The notes below the pieces were generated by a model. The model was not told the DNA's origin. It did not search any database and saw nothing but the letters and a program-made list of their open reading frames with translations. From positions 1-41,969 of the forward strand of contig NCED01000009.1 in the NCBI GenBank assembly GCA_002280485.1: 41,969 nucleotides of DNA. The letters are read 5' to 3'. This DNA is from Caulobacterales bacterium 32-69-10. Its GTDB lineage: Bacteria; Pseudomonadota; Alphaproteobacteria; Caulobacterales; Caulobacteraceae. This document shows, in pieces, positions 1-7,215 of the stretch. Numbering within the stretch: the stretch's first letter is position 1; every line of letters starts with the position of its first letter. Made by a program: the position numbers and the translations under genes.

Positions 1-119
1 GCCAAATCGGTCCAATGGCTGCCGACCTTGTGCGCCCATGTCTCAAGATATTCACTGAGCAGGAAGTGCTTCACGTAGGCCTGCTCGCGGCCTCGATAGA
101 GATCCAGTTCGCCGATCAT
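1..119 (-). CDS. tcmP: Three-Cys-motif partner (TcmP-like) protein, N-terminal part only
   Basis: Read on the minus strand from an ATG at 119, with an in-frame TAG immediately upstream (TAG ATG), so the start is well fixed. Only 39 codons lie in the window before the frame leaves at base 1. The peptide begins MIGELDLYRGREQAYVKHFL and continues with a helix-like stretch. The YxGREQxxVKHxxLxxYL pattern is what I know from the amino end of TcmP proteins, which are encoded beside three-Cys-motif (radical-SAM-like) proteins. That fits the divergent DUF5131 gene starting at 364, which carries such a motif. Function of the family is not established. The call rests on a short peptide plus context, so confidence is moderate; the rest of the gene is outside the window. 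Confidence 0.6.
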   Translation of the reverse strand, partial: MIGELDLYRGREQAYVKHFLLSEYLETWAHKVGSHWTDL

Positions 120-363
120 CTAGCGCTCGTCGCGATGCGGCGCACCCGCAGCCCGACTCACCATTGCAAAGGCAGCGACCTTCGTCGAGAAAATCTCATC
201 CTCGCCGAGTGGGCTGCGTCCGCAACTGACGTGAGTCTCTTCAAGAGATGGTCGCAAGAAATCCTGCTCGTAAAGGCTATGCTTAAGAAAGGCTTTCCGC
301 CTGGAGTTGGATGGTGCGCAACGATCGTAGCTGCGAACGAAGAGCGACAGAAGGGTTTGACAG
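120..363. other. Divergent intergenic region between tcmP-like and DUF5131 genes
   Basis: About 244 bp between the divergent starts at 119 (minus) and 364 (plus). Reading frames crossing it show no recognisable protein. It should hold the promoters of both genes. I see no clear hairpin, repeat or attachment site. The start at 364 is preceded by GACAG rather than a strong Shine-Dalgarno, but the protein start is family-typical. Confidence 0.4.
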
Positions 364-1140
364 ATGGCAGACACCCAGATCGAGTGGACCGACGCCACCT
401 GGAATCCCGTGGCGGGATGCTCAATCGTCACTGCGGGCTGCACGAACTGCTATGCCATGCAGATGGCGCGCCGCCTCGAGGCCATGGGCGTGGCCAAGTA
501 CAATGGCCTGACGCGCAAGAGCGGGAAGCGGGCAATCTGGAACGGCGTGGTCCGTGAAGATCGTTCGGCGCTTGAAATCCCTTTCGGCTGGCGAAAGGCA
601 AAAAAGATTTTCGTCAACTCGATGAGCGACCTCTTCCACGAGGCGGTCAGCGAGGCATTCATCGTTGATGTCTGGCGGGTGATGCGCGACACGCCGCACC
701 ACAACTATCAAATCCTAACCAAGCGCCCCGAGCGCATGGCCGAGATCGTGTCGCGTCTCATTCCCGACGTGCTGCCCAACGTCTGGCTAGGCACCAGCGT
801 AGAAAACGCTGACGTGGGCCACCGCATCGGCCATCTACGCGCTGTGCCGGCCGCAATCCGCTTCATCTCGTTTGAACCGCTGATCGGTCAGGTCGGTGCC
901 GTGGACCTTACCGACGTCCACTGGGCGATCGTCGGCGGGGAAAGCGGCCTAGATGCCCGTCCGATCCGCGAGGACTGGATCGACGAGATTTACGCGCAAT
1001 GCGATGCCTACGGCACCGCATTCTTCTTTAAGCAGTGGGGTACATGGGGCAAGGATAACAAGAAGCGTTCCAAGAAGGCCAACGGCCGCGAATATCGCGG
1101 CCGAACCTGGAACGAGATGCCCGCGACCTTGGAAATCTAG
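364..1140 (+). CDS. DUF5131 / phage Gp37-Gp68 family three-Cys-motif protein
   Basis: 258 aa. The start MADTQIEWTDATWNPVAGC is typical of the phage protein Gp37/Gp68 (DUF5131) family. Cysteines C19-x6-C26-x2-C29 followed by YA form a three-cysteine motif resembling, but spaced differently from, the radical SAM CX3CX2C cluster motif; iron-sulfur binding is therefore inference. Later conserved-looking blocks are FVNSMSDLFHE, LTKRPERM, NVWLGTSVEN, RFISFEPL, WAIVGGESG and FFFKQWG, all familiar from this family, so the protein looks intact and full length. The gene is divergent from a TcmP-like gene (start at 119) across 244 bp and is followed, 25 bp downstream, by a broken chimera that also begins with TcmP-like sequence. 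Members occur in phages and genomic islands; the biochemical role is unknown. Family identity is firm, function is not. Confidence 0.85.
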   Translation: MADTQIEWTDATWNPVAGCSIVTAGCTNCYAMQMARRLEAMGVAKYNGLTRKSGKRAIWNGVVREDRSALEIPFGWRKAKKIFVNSMSDLFHEAVSEAFIVDVWRVMRDTPHHNYQILTKRPERMAEIVSRLIPDVLPNVWLGTSVENADVGHRIGHLRAVPAAIRFISFEPLIGQVGAVDLTDVHWAIVGGESGLDARPIREDWIDEIYAQCDAYGTAFFFKQWGTWGKDNKKRSKKANGREYRGRTWNEMPATLEI

Positions 1141-1165
1141 CCGAGGCCGCTAAGGGGAGCGGGGC

Positions 1166-2421
1166 TTGGTCGAGAAGGCGTATGCGTGGGCCATCGGCGC
1201 GGTCCTCGACGAGCATAGCCACCACAAGCATAAGATCCTTCGGGAGTATTTCTTCCAGTACCTGGCGGTGCGCTGTGTAAATCCGCATCAAAGCAAATTT
1301 CGTTTGGCCGTGGGCACGATTGGAGAAGATCGCGACGGAGTGATCAGCTCGTTCGAGACGATCCACCCCACACGTGCACGCCCGCTTCGCCATCGACTTG
1401 ACCCTTGCGCTGCTCGGCTCGTCCGTCAGCGCTGGAGTTCTCTACAAAGGGCCGAGCGTTGACCGTCTGGCGCCACGCTGACAAGCCCGAAGCTGGTTAC
1501 GGGGACCTGCTTAGCAAGGCGATGCAGATCGCCGAGGAGAACGACGGTCAATTGCTCTGGGCGGTCGATGAAGGCCCACAGGTGATCGTCAGCGACTATT
1601 CGGGTCAACATCGCCAAGCCACCCACGAAGTCTACTCGTTTTTGGTGACAACCTGGAACGAACTGCAGGGGTGGCTGCCGCTTCGAGAAGCGTTTCGCGC
1701 AGATTGGCTACCCGATGGCCGTCGAATGTCATTCAAGCAGCTCCGCGAACCGTTGCGAAGACGGGCGTATCCGCGCTTCTTGGAGCTAGTGGGACGGCTC
1801 AAGGGCAACTTGATCACCGTCATGATCGACAACCGGGTCGGGAGCTTTGTCGACGGCGGCCCCAGGGCCCTGGCCGAAGTTCTCGATGATTGCTTCGCCG
1901 CGGGAATGCCCGACGCGAGCATAGAGAAGGTCTACCGGCTGGCGCTATTCGTCGCCCTGCTACAGTCGGGCTTACGGCAGGAGCGCCAGCCATCGTTGTG
2001 GATCAGTGACCATGACGAAACACTCGATAGTTTCGACCGGCGCGAGCGTTTCGCCCGTCTGGCCACCTATTTGACCTACGGGCTAACGGGGTGGCGCAAT
2101 GCCGCCGATCAGGATTTCATGACCACCGAAGCGAAGAATCTTCCGGCCTGGGCGGAAGATCTCGCGGCCATACCCGATATCGCAGCCGGCGCTTGCGCCC
2201 AACTTAGCGGTGCCCTGCCCGAGTTCCTAGCTCAGAGGACTTGGACGGTTTCGGTCCCTCACGAGGTTGATCGCGACTGGCGAGCGAGGATCTTCGGCGA
2301 CTGGCTCACGACGCCGCACGGCATATTGAGGCACGTCCTCCTGCGATTGGCACCGGACAGTCAGGGCGAAATTCGTGCGTCGGCTCAAAAGGTTCAGCGC
2401 CAACCCTTCTTCATTCTCTGA
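1166..2421 (+). pseudogene. Frameshifted chimera: TcmP-like N-terminus joined to an unrecognised protein
   Basis: Three frames must be joined. From TTG 1166, about 49 codons read MVEKAYAWAIGAVLDEHS... KHKILREYFFQYLAVRC, ending FRLAV; this is the TcmP amino end. The TcmP continuation (a DGFAGGG-type motif) is absent and the frame instead reads GTIGEDRDGVISSFETIHP. Near 1370 the sense moves +1 into HVHARFAIDLTLALLGSS... LYKGPSVDRL, and near 1462-1469 it moves again into LTVWRHADKP... which stays open to 2421. The second shift fits loss of one copy of a tandem 8-mer ACCGTCTG: restoring it gives SVDRLTVWRH in one frame. The first fits one inserted base. The 320-residue remainder includes AVDEGPQVIV, MIDNRVGSFVDGG and LWISDHDETLD; I do not recognise the family. 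Chimera and frameshifts are seen; mechanism is inference. An error in the sequence is the alternative for the shifts, not for the chimera. Confidence 0.6.
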
Positions 2422-2499
2422 CCGTCGCCACCTCATTGGCGGCCTGGGAATGTCAGGCTTCTGGAGCGGAGCCAGTGTCCGCCCCAGGGCGCAAGGATG

Positions 2500-2994
2500 T
2501 CACTCGGGAGGATCGTAGAATGCGATCAGGGCCGACAAGTGGGAAGCTACGCGCCGCAGTTCATCAGTTATACGATTTAGACGGTCAGTTGGGAAATCGT
2601 GTTGACGCTGCTTGGCGTCAACGAGCATGTATTCGCCATCAAATGGGTTTTGTTCGAAGTGCCCGTGCGCGACGATGTTTCGATCGCGGTTTAATCTGAT
2701 CAACCGATCGATATCGACGGCGCTAAGCTCAAGCCTGATCGGGAGTGACTTGAGCAAACTCAGGTTTTGAAGCCGCTCCGATAGCGTGCCGGTCGCAAGC
2801 CGCTTCATTGCTGGCGGATCGCCAAGGCGATTCAAGCAGCGCGTGAGCAGCCGGGTTACGCTGAGATCAACTTCATTGTGAGTCAGTATCAATCGGCCTA
2901 AGGCCGCCTCGTAGTCCACCCGAATTTGCGGATCGGCCCAAGTAATGCCGTCATCCCAGTTGTCTTCGACATCGTCCATCAGGCTGGCCTCCAT
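2500..2994 (-). CDS. Small HEPN-like protein (R-x4-H motif)
   Basis: 164 aa from ATG 2994, or 159 aa from a second ATG at 2979 (MDDVEDN). Mostly helical by composition, no signal peptide or membrane segment. Residues 105-110 read RNIVAH, followed by GHF; R-x4-6-H is the catalytic signature of HEPN-fold ribonucleases found in toxin-antitoxin and defence systems. Here it is preceded by a polar run (LNRDRN), as in many such domains. I do not recognise an exact family. No short antitoxin-like gene is adjacent: the neighbour at 1166-2421 is a broken gene on the opposite strand, converging with it. It shares the lower GC content of the patch, suggesting acquired DNA. HEPN assignment rests on one motif and helical character, so it is tentative; expressed function unknown. 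Confidence 0.5.
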   Translation of the reverse strand: MEASLMDDVEDNWDDGITWADPQIRVDYEAALGRLILTHNEVDLSVTRLLTRCLNRLGDPPAMKRLATGTLSERLQNLSLLKSLPIRLELSAVDIDRLIRLNRDRNIVAHGHFEQNPFDGEYMLVDAKQRQHDFPTDRLNRITDELRRVASHLSALIAFYDPPE

Positions 2995-3173
2995 GCGGGC
3001 AACTTAACCGCCGATCGTTCGGATAATCGGCGCCGAGTGACGATGTAGAGGCTATCGAGGTGCGGCCCCATCGTTCGCTTCACGGTGGCACGCAAGTGTC
3101 CGCCGCTGGCGCATTTTCGACGCTCGCGAATCGCGCCCCCCGCCTTGACACCCCCCACGAACCGCCGCGCGAT

Positions 3174-4031
3174 ATGCGTCCCATGTCACCCGCCGCCGCC
3201 CGCCTCGCTGATCCCTCCCCCGCCGACCGCGTCGCGGCCGGGCGCGCCTTGAATGCGCGGCAGATGGCGATGCTGGATCGGCTGGCCGAGATCGGGATGG
3301 AGATCGCCGAGGCGGCCGGGCGCGCGGCGCGCGGCGTGGCCGAAGGCGGCCCGGCCGGCGCGGTCGATCCCGGCCTCACCTACACCCGGGCCGCCCGGGC
3401 GGTGCGCCTGACCATCGCCCTGCAGTCGCGGCTGACGGAGGGCCTCGCCGCCCTGGAGGAGGCGCAAGGCCGGGCCCTGGTCGTCCAGGCCACGCGCCGG
3501 CGCAGCCGCATCCATCGCCATATCGAGCGGCGCGCCGAGGCCGAGCACGCGGATGCGGACGCGGACGAGGCCGAACAGCTGTCGTCCGACGCGTGGGAGC
3601 GGCTGACCGACATCGAGGACGACGATCTGCTGGATCTGCCCTTCGACGAGGCGGTGGCGCTGATCTGCCGCGATCTGGGTCTGGCCGAGGGTTGGGAAGA
3701 AAAAGAAGCCCCCTCAGTCGGCGGAGTTTATCCTCGGGCCGACCTCCGGTCGGACCCGGGGGCAGACAGCTCCCCCGCTTCGCAGGGGGGCAGGACCGCT
3801 CATCTCCTCCCCTGCGAAGCGGGGGAGGTGCCGAGCCGAAGGCCGGCGGAGGGGGCGAGTCCAGATCATGAGGCCTTTGAGGCCCTCAGACCTCCAGGGC
3901 GCAGCGCTCGCCGATGGTCGGGCGCGAAACCACCACCTTGGACAGGCGCGGAAAGTCGGCCTTCAGACGCATCGCAAAGTGCAGGCACAGGCGCTCCAGG
4001 GTCGGGCTCTCCAGCCCGGGCCGGTCGTTGA
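3174..4031 (+). CDS. Unknown helical protein, C-terminus extended through a repeat element
   Basis: The frame is open from 3060, but the stretch before ATG 3174 (or 3183) has no coding character, so I start at 3174. Residues 1 to about 178 are alanine/arginine/glutamate rich and helical (DRLAEIGMEIAEAAGRAAR; IHRHIERRAEAEHADADA), ending in an acidic segment and EGWEEKEAP. From 3708 the frame runs into a dispersed palindromic repeat (3708-3856), then across the antisense of queD to a stop at 4031, giving about 107 extra residues of low-complexity Pro/Gly/Ser/Arg sequence. The natural stop was probably lost when the repeat arrived, and the tail overlaps queD by 146 bp in convergent orientation. 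No recognised domain. The first 178 residues are probably a real protein; whether the tail is made is unclear. Confidence 0.6.
   Translation: MRPMSPAAARLADPSPADRVAAGRALNARQMAMLDRLAEIGMEIAEAAGRAARGVAEGGPAGAVDPGLTYTRAARAVRLTIALQSRLTEGLAALEEAQGRALVVQATRRRSRIHRHIERRAEAEHADADADEAEQLSSDAWERLTDIEDDDLLDLPFDEAVALICRDLGLAEGWEEKEAPSVGGVYPRADLRSDPGADSSPASQGGRTAHLLPCEAGEVPSRRPAEGASPDHEAFEALRPPGRSARRWSGAKPPPWTGAESRPSDASQSAGTGAPGSGSPARAGR
3708..3856. repeat. Dispersed palindromic repeat, family A, copy 1
   Basis: About 149 bp beginning GCCCCCTCAGTC and ending GGAGGGGGC, so the outer ends are inverted repeats. Inside is a large inverted pair: CTCCCCCGCTTCGCAGGGG at about 3770-3788 and its complement CCCCTGCGAAGCGGGGGAG at about 3809-3827. 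A second copy in opposite orientation lies at 12095-12215. Here the element sits inside an open reading frame and between convergent genes. Confidence 0.85.
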
Positions 4032-4254
4032 GCACCCCGTGGTCCAGCTCGTGGGCCAGTTCCTTCAGCTTGGCGTCCAGGGCGCCGAGGTCCTCGACCC
4101 AGCCCACCGGGCCGCTGATCTCGCCCCGCACCGTCGCCTCGACCTGGAACGAGTGGCCGTGCATGCGGCGGTATTCGCCGCGCGGGCCCTCGGGCAGGTA
4201 GTGCGCGGCGTCGAAGCTGGCCTGTTTGGTGATCTCGAAGACAGGTTCGGACAT
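3886..4254 (-). CDS. queD: 6-carboxy-5,6,7,8-tetrahydropterin synthase family (QueD)
   Basis: 122 aa, the usual length. QueD converts 7,8-dihydroneopterin triphosphate to 6-carboxytetrahydropterin, the second step toward preQ0 and queuosine. H18 plus the HGH at 32-34 are the zinc ligands; D71-H72 (ELDHGVLND) and E117 match other active-site positions. In E. coli QueD the catalytic cysteine is three residues before the HGH (CxxxHGH); here that position is Y28 (YRRMHGH), so the canonical nucleophile is missing. The alphaproteobacterial QueD-like proteins I know share the YRR(L/M)HGH form, so this is probably a subgroup trait. It lies last in queC-queE-queD, 57 bp after queE, all minus strand, which supports a role in 7-deazaguanine synthesis. 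Another PTPS-type activity remains possible. Confidence 0.85.
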   Translation of the reverse strand: MSEPVFEITKQASFDAAHYLPEGPRGEYRRMHGHSFQVEATVRGEISGPVGWVEDLGALDAKLKELAHELDHGVLNDRPGLESPTLERLCLHFAMRLKADFPRLSKVVVSRPTIGERCALEV

Positions 4255-4311
4255 AGGGCTTTTTTCAGGAGCGGGGGGCTCTCGGCGGACCGGGCGGTTT
4301 AGCCGCCGCCC

Positions 4312-4944
4312 CTACGGGATGCCAAGGTATTTGTGCGTCTGCAGGCTGAGGCGCCAGCGCGGATGATCCAGGCAATAGGCGATGGCGGCGCGGGTGTTGG
4401 CCTCGCGCTGCGGCCCGTCCATCGGCTGCAGCAGCAAGCGGTCGAAGGCCAAAGCCTCGAACCGCGCCGGGTCGACCCCGTCCTGCGGGAACACCAGCTT
4501 CAGCTCGTCGCCGGTGGTCTGGACCAGCGGGACCTGGCCCTTGGGGCTGACGCAGACCCAGTCGATCCCGGCCGGGGCGGCCAGCGAGCCGTTGGTCTCC
4601 ACCGCCACCTCGAAGCCCCGGGCATGGAAGGCGGCGATCAAGGCCGCGTCGAGCTGCAGCAGGGGCTCGCCGCCGGTGCACACCACCAGCCGGGGCCCCT
4701 CGCCGCCCCGCCACATCGCGGCGGCTGCGCCGGCCAGGGCCTCGGCCGTGTCGAACCGGCCGCCGCCGGGGCCGTCCAGGCCGACGAAATCGGTGTCGCA
4801 GAAGGTGCAGGCCGCCGCCGCCCGGTCCTGCTCGCGGCCCGACCACAGGTTGCAGCCGGAAAAGCGGCAGAACACCGCCGCGCGGCCGGCCTGCCCGCCC
4901 TCGCCCTGCAGGGTCAGGAACAGCTCCTTGACCGCATAGCTCAC
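4312..4944 (-). CDS. queE: 7-carboxy-7-deazaguanine synthase (QueE)
   Basis: 210 aa radical SAM enzyme that rearranges 6-carboxytetrahydropterin to 7-carboxy-7-deazaguanine, the third step of preQ0 synthesis. The N-terminus [16 protein letters not shown] is the typical substrate-binding start. The cluster motif is C31-x14-C46-x2-C49, the expanded form characteristic of one QueE subgroup instead of CX3CX2[10 protein letters not shown] is the SAM-binding GGE motif, and VETNGS and VCVSPKGQ follow as expected. The ATG overlaps the queC stop by 4 bp (ATGA at 4941-4944), so the two are translationally coupled. Product is cytoplasmic. Intact and full length. Confidence 0.95.
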   Translation of the reverse strand: MSYAVKELFLTLQGEGGQAGRAAVFCRFSGCNLWSGREQDRAAAACTFCDTDFVGLDGPGGGRFDTAEALAGAAAAMWRGGEGPRLVVCTGGEPLLQLDAALIAAFHARGFEVAVETNGSLAAPAGIDWVCVSPKGQVPLVQTTGDELKLVFPQDGVDPARFEALAFDRLLLQPMDGPQREANTRAAIAYCLDHPRWRLSLQTHKYLGIP

Positions 4945-5678
4945 TGGTCAGCGGCCTCCGCCGCGGCGCGGTAGTCGTGCCAGCCGTTCGCCCGCAGCTC
5001 GCAGGCCGGGCAGGTGCCGCAGCCATAGCCCCAGTCATGACGCAGCGACCGGTCGCCCATGTAGCAGGTGTGGCTCTCCTCCAGGATCAGCTCCACCAGC
5101 CGGGGCCCGCCCAGCCGGTCGGCCATGGACCAGGTGTCGGCCTTGGTCAGCCACATCAGCGGGGTCTTGATGGCGAAGTCGCGGTCCATCCCGAGGTGCA
5201 GCGACTGCTCCATGGAATCGAGGGTGGTGCGCCGGCAGTCGGGATAGCCGGAGTAGTCGGTCTCGCACATGCCGCCGACCAGGTGCTCGATGCCGCGCCG
5301 GTCGGCCAGGGCCGCCGCATAGACCAGGAACACCAGGTTGCGGCCGGGCACATAGGTGCTGGGCAGGCCGCGCTCGGTGATCTCGATCGCCCGGTCGGCG
5401 GTCAGGGCGCTCTCGGCCACGGCCCCGAAGCCGCGCAGGTTCAGCACGTGGTCGGCGCCCAGCCGGCCGGTCCAGGCGGGGAAGCGGTCGCGGATGCCGT
5501 CGCGCACCCGCTCGCGGGCGGTCATCTCCACCGCGTGCCTCTGGCCATAGTCGAAGCCCACCGTCTCGACCCGCTCATAGCGGTCCAGCGCCCAGGCCAG
5601 GCAGACGGAGGAATCCTGTCCGCCCGAGAACAGGACCAGGGCGGCGTTGGCGGCCGGTGGCGTGGCGACATCTGACAT
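4941..5678 (-). CDS. queC: 7-cyano-7-deazaguanine synthase (QueC)
   Basis: 245 aa. QueC uses ATP and ammonia to turn 7-carboxy-7-deazaguanine into preQ0. The PP-loop SGGQDSS at 18-24 binds [22 protein letters not shown] and the [15 protein letters not shown] block are family hallmarks. The zinc site is C205 with C220-x2-C223-x2-C226 near the C-terminus. It is first in the queC-queE-queD operon. The leader upstream of 5678 follows a U-tailed hairpin at 5808-5830, so the operon probably starts transcription in the ~130 bp between. No preQ1-type aptamer is obvious to me in that leader. Confidence 0.96.
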   Translation of the reverse strand: MSDVATPPAANAALVLFSGGQDSSVCLAWALDRYERVETVGFDYGQRHAVEMTARERVRDGIRDRFPAWTGRLGADHVLNLRGFGAVAESALTADRAIEITERGLPSTYVPGRNLVFLVYAAALADRRGIEHLVGGMCETDYSGYPDCRRTTLDSMEQSLHLGMDRDFAIKTPLMWLTKADTWSMADRLGGPRLVELILEESHTCYMGDRSLRHDWGYGCGTCPACELRANGWHDYRAAAEAADQ

Positions 5679-5807
5679 GGGAGGACTGTAGGGCGATGAC
5701 GACCAGGCGCGAAAGGCCGGCCCATGGATGAGGGCCTTGTGGTCTACACCACCGGCCCGGACGCCGATACCGCGGGCGCCGCCGCCCGGGCGGCGGTCGA
5801 CATGGAA

Positions 5808-5830
5808 AAGGCCGGGTCGGGCCCGGCCTT
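5808..5830 (-). terminator. Hairpin with T-tail, minus-strand terminator
   Basis: Perfect 9-bp arms AAGGCCGGG (5808-5816) and CCCGGCCTT (5822-5830) with a 5-base loop. Read on the minus strand, the hairpin is followed by TTTT (complement of 5806-5809), as in an intrinsic terminator for transcripts from the csbD-like gene, before queC begins. Confidence 0.55.
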
Positions 5831-5864
5831 GTGGCAGTACATCGCGGCCGGGGCCGCGAGGGCG

Positions 5865-5893
5865 CCGGCGTCCCCGGCTCAGGGGGACGCCGG
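5865..5893 (-). terminator. Strong stem-loop just downstream of the csbD-like gene
   Basis: Arms CCGGCGTCCCC (5865-5875) and GGGGACGCCGG (5883-5893) pair over 11 bp around a 7-base loop, starting 17 bp after the csbD-like stop. No T-run follows directly; it may act with the second hairpin at 5808-5830 or stabilise the mRNA 3' end. Confidence 0.5.
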
Positions 5894-5909
5894 CCGAACG
5901 TCTGGCCGG

Positions 5910-6095
5910 CTAGTCCTTGCGGACCGCCTCGCGCACCGCGTCCTTGGCGCCGCCGATGGCGTTCTTGACGCCGCCGGCGGTCTGATCGGCCTTGCCTTCG
6001 GCCTGCAGCTTGGCGTCGCCGGTCAGCTTGCCGGCCGCTTCCTTGATCTTGCCGCCGGTCTTCTGGGCGGCGCCTTCGGCCCGGTCCTTGTCCAT
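5910..6095 (-). CDS. CsbD-like stress protein
   Basis: 61 aa, starting MDKDRAEGAAQKTGGKIKEA. It has the CsbD-family pattern: small, Lys/Ala/Gly rich, with repeated amphipathic segments (GKIKEAAGKLTGD, KLQAEGKADQTAGGVKNA) and no signal peptide. CsbD proteins are induced by general stress in several bacteria; their biochemical role is unknown. The start is supported by GGAGA upstream at a good distance. It is monocistronic: two hairpins follow it, and a divergent gene for a secreted protein starts at 6213, so the 117-bp gap carries both promoters. Confidence 0.88.
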   Translation of the reverse strand: MDKDRAEGAAQKTGGKIKEAAGKLTGDAKLQAEGKADQTAGGVKNAIGGAKDAVREAVRKD

Positions 6096-6212
6096 GATCG
6101 TCTCCTGGTCAGATTGGGGGTCTCCCCAAGAGAACCGGCTAAGGCGGCGCGGGTTCCGCGCCTTGCCGCCGCCACATCGCCGCCTTACCCTTGGGTGTCT
6201 GGAGAAACGCCT

Positions 6213-6491
6213 ATGATCGCAGCCGCCTTCGCCGCCGCTCTCGCGTCCGCCACCCCCCAGGACGCGGCGGCCCAGCTTGAACAGCTCGACCACATGTATC
6301 AGCAGAGCTGTTCGGTGAAGGCCTACGGCTCCTATGATGACATCTGCAACGGCCTGAAGAAACAGATGAAGCAGGCGCAGAAGCGGCTGAAGCAGGAGGT
6401 GCGCGACCAGGCCCGCAACACCGCGCCGCGTCCTCAGCCCACCGCCGAGCCGGCCGCCCCAGTCCTGGGTTTCGCTCCCGCGAAGAACTGA
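6213..6491 (+). CDS. Small exported protein of unknown function
   Basis: 92 aa from ATG 6213, preceded by GGAGA at a good spacing. The first 15-18 residues (MIAAAFAAALASATPQDA) look like a short Sec signal peptide cleaved near ASA. The mature part has two cysteines (C33 and C45), which could form a periplasmic disulfide, then a Lys/Gln-rich helix (KKQMKQAQKRLKQEVRDQ) and a Pro/Ala-rich tail. I do not recognise the family. It stands alone between the divergent csbD-like gene and the cold-shock leader. Confidence 0.7.
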   Translation: MIAAAFAAALASATPQDAAAQLEQLDHMYQQSCSVKAYGSYDDICNGLKKQMKQAQKRLKQEVRDQARNTAPRPQPTAEPAAPVLGFAPAKN

Positions 6492-6722
6492 GTTCAGCCG
6501 CAAGAACAGCCGTTTAACCGCCTGTACAATTGGCGTTTTCGTCCACACCATTGCGTTTGTGGCGATAAAGGCGCATATTGCGCTGATCGAAGATCGATTT
6601 TGGTTCGGCCGCTATCCTTTGCTCGACTTGAACGGGCCCCGGACCTGCCTTCCCGACCCGCTCCGAATTTTGATCCGCCGGAATGGTTTCGGTGCGGACT
6701 CTGCACGGAAGGTGCACATCTC
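6492..6722 (+). promoter_or_regulatory. Long leader upstream of the cold-shock gene
   Basis: 231 bp without a convincing gene, noticeably richer in A/T than the surroundings (for example 6520-6610). Cold-shock genes commonly have long structured 5' leaders controlling temperature-dependent translation; the position fits. I could not assign a specific structure by eye, so this is context-based. Confidence 0.35.
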
Positions 6723-6932
6723 ATGGCTAACGGTACTGTGAAGTGGTTCAACGCCACCAAGGGTTACGGCTTCATCGCGCCGTCCGACGGCGGCGCTGAC
6801 GTTTTCGTTCACATCAGCGCCGTCGAGCGCGCCGGCCTGCGCGGCCTCGTGGAAGGCCAGACGGTCGGCTACGACATGCAGCGCGACGGCAAGACCGGCA
6901 AGCTGTCGGCCGAGAACCTGCAAGCCTCCTAA
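6723..6932 (+). CDS. cspA: Cold-shock domain protein (CspA family)
   Basis: 69 aa, a single cold-shock domain of standard length. MANGTVKWFNATKGYGFI carries RNP1 (KGYGFI), and VFVHIS is RNP2. It binds single-stranded RNA/DNA and acts as an RNA chaperone in the cytoplasm. ATG 6723 is fixed by the family N-terminus. The long leader (6492-6722) suggests post-transcriptional control. The symbol is generic; which csp paralogue this is cannot be told. Confidence 0.95.
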   Translation: MANGTVKWFNATKGYGFIAPSDGGADVFVHISAVERAGLRGLVEGQTVGYDMQRDGKTGKLSAENLQAS

Positions 6933-7000
6933 GGAAGACCTGGCGGCGGATCATCAGGTCCGTCGTCGCCTGCCCTTCTCAGTCCGAGGTATGCTCCGCC

Positions 7001-7189
7001 GTGCAACGCGTTCTCTTCACCTGCCCCTCCAGCGGTCGTACCGTGCCCACCGTCCAGCGCATGACCGAAGCCAAGTTTTCGGCCATGGTCGGCAAGTTCG
7101 CCTTCCGGTGCTCGTCCTGCGACGAGATCCACCACTGGCGGAAGGAAGACGCCTGGCTCGAGACCGAGAACCCCCGGGTTTCCTCTTGA
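7001..7189 (+). CDS. Small zinc-ribbon-like protein
   Basis: 62 aa from a GTG at 7001 (reads QRVLFTCPSSGRTVPT). CPSSG near residue 8 and CSSC at about 37-40, followed by DEIHHWRKEDAWLE, form a C...CxxC-H pattern typical of a small alphaproteobacterial zinc-ribbon protein I have seen as hypothetical. No signal peptide. It precedes the next small gene by 26 bp on the same strand. Function unknown; the start could lie slightly upstream. Confidence 0.65.
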   Translation: MQRVLFTCPSSGRTVPTVQRMTEAKFSAMVGKFAFRCSSCDEIHHWRKEDAWLETENPRVSS

Positions 7190-7215
7190 GGGCTAAGCGC
7201 GGGCAGGAGGCGCCT

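Noticed and set aside
15..557. Plus-strand open frame of 180 codons at the window start
   Set aside because: It overlaps both the TcmP-like start on the minus strand and the well-supported DUF5131 gene in another frame, and its translation has no family-like pattern.
3708..3856. CRISPR-like array
   Set aside because: The repeated units are inverted hairpin arms with no regular direct-repeat/spacer pattern, and no cas gene is present in the window.
5724..6212. Upstream part of a plus-strand open frame leading into the exported protein
   Set aside because: It covers two hairpins and the antisense of the csbD-like gene; the ribosome site and signal peptide place the start at 6213.
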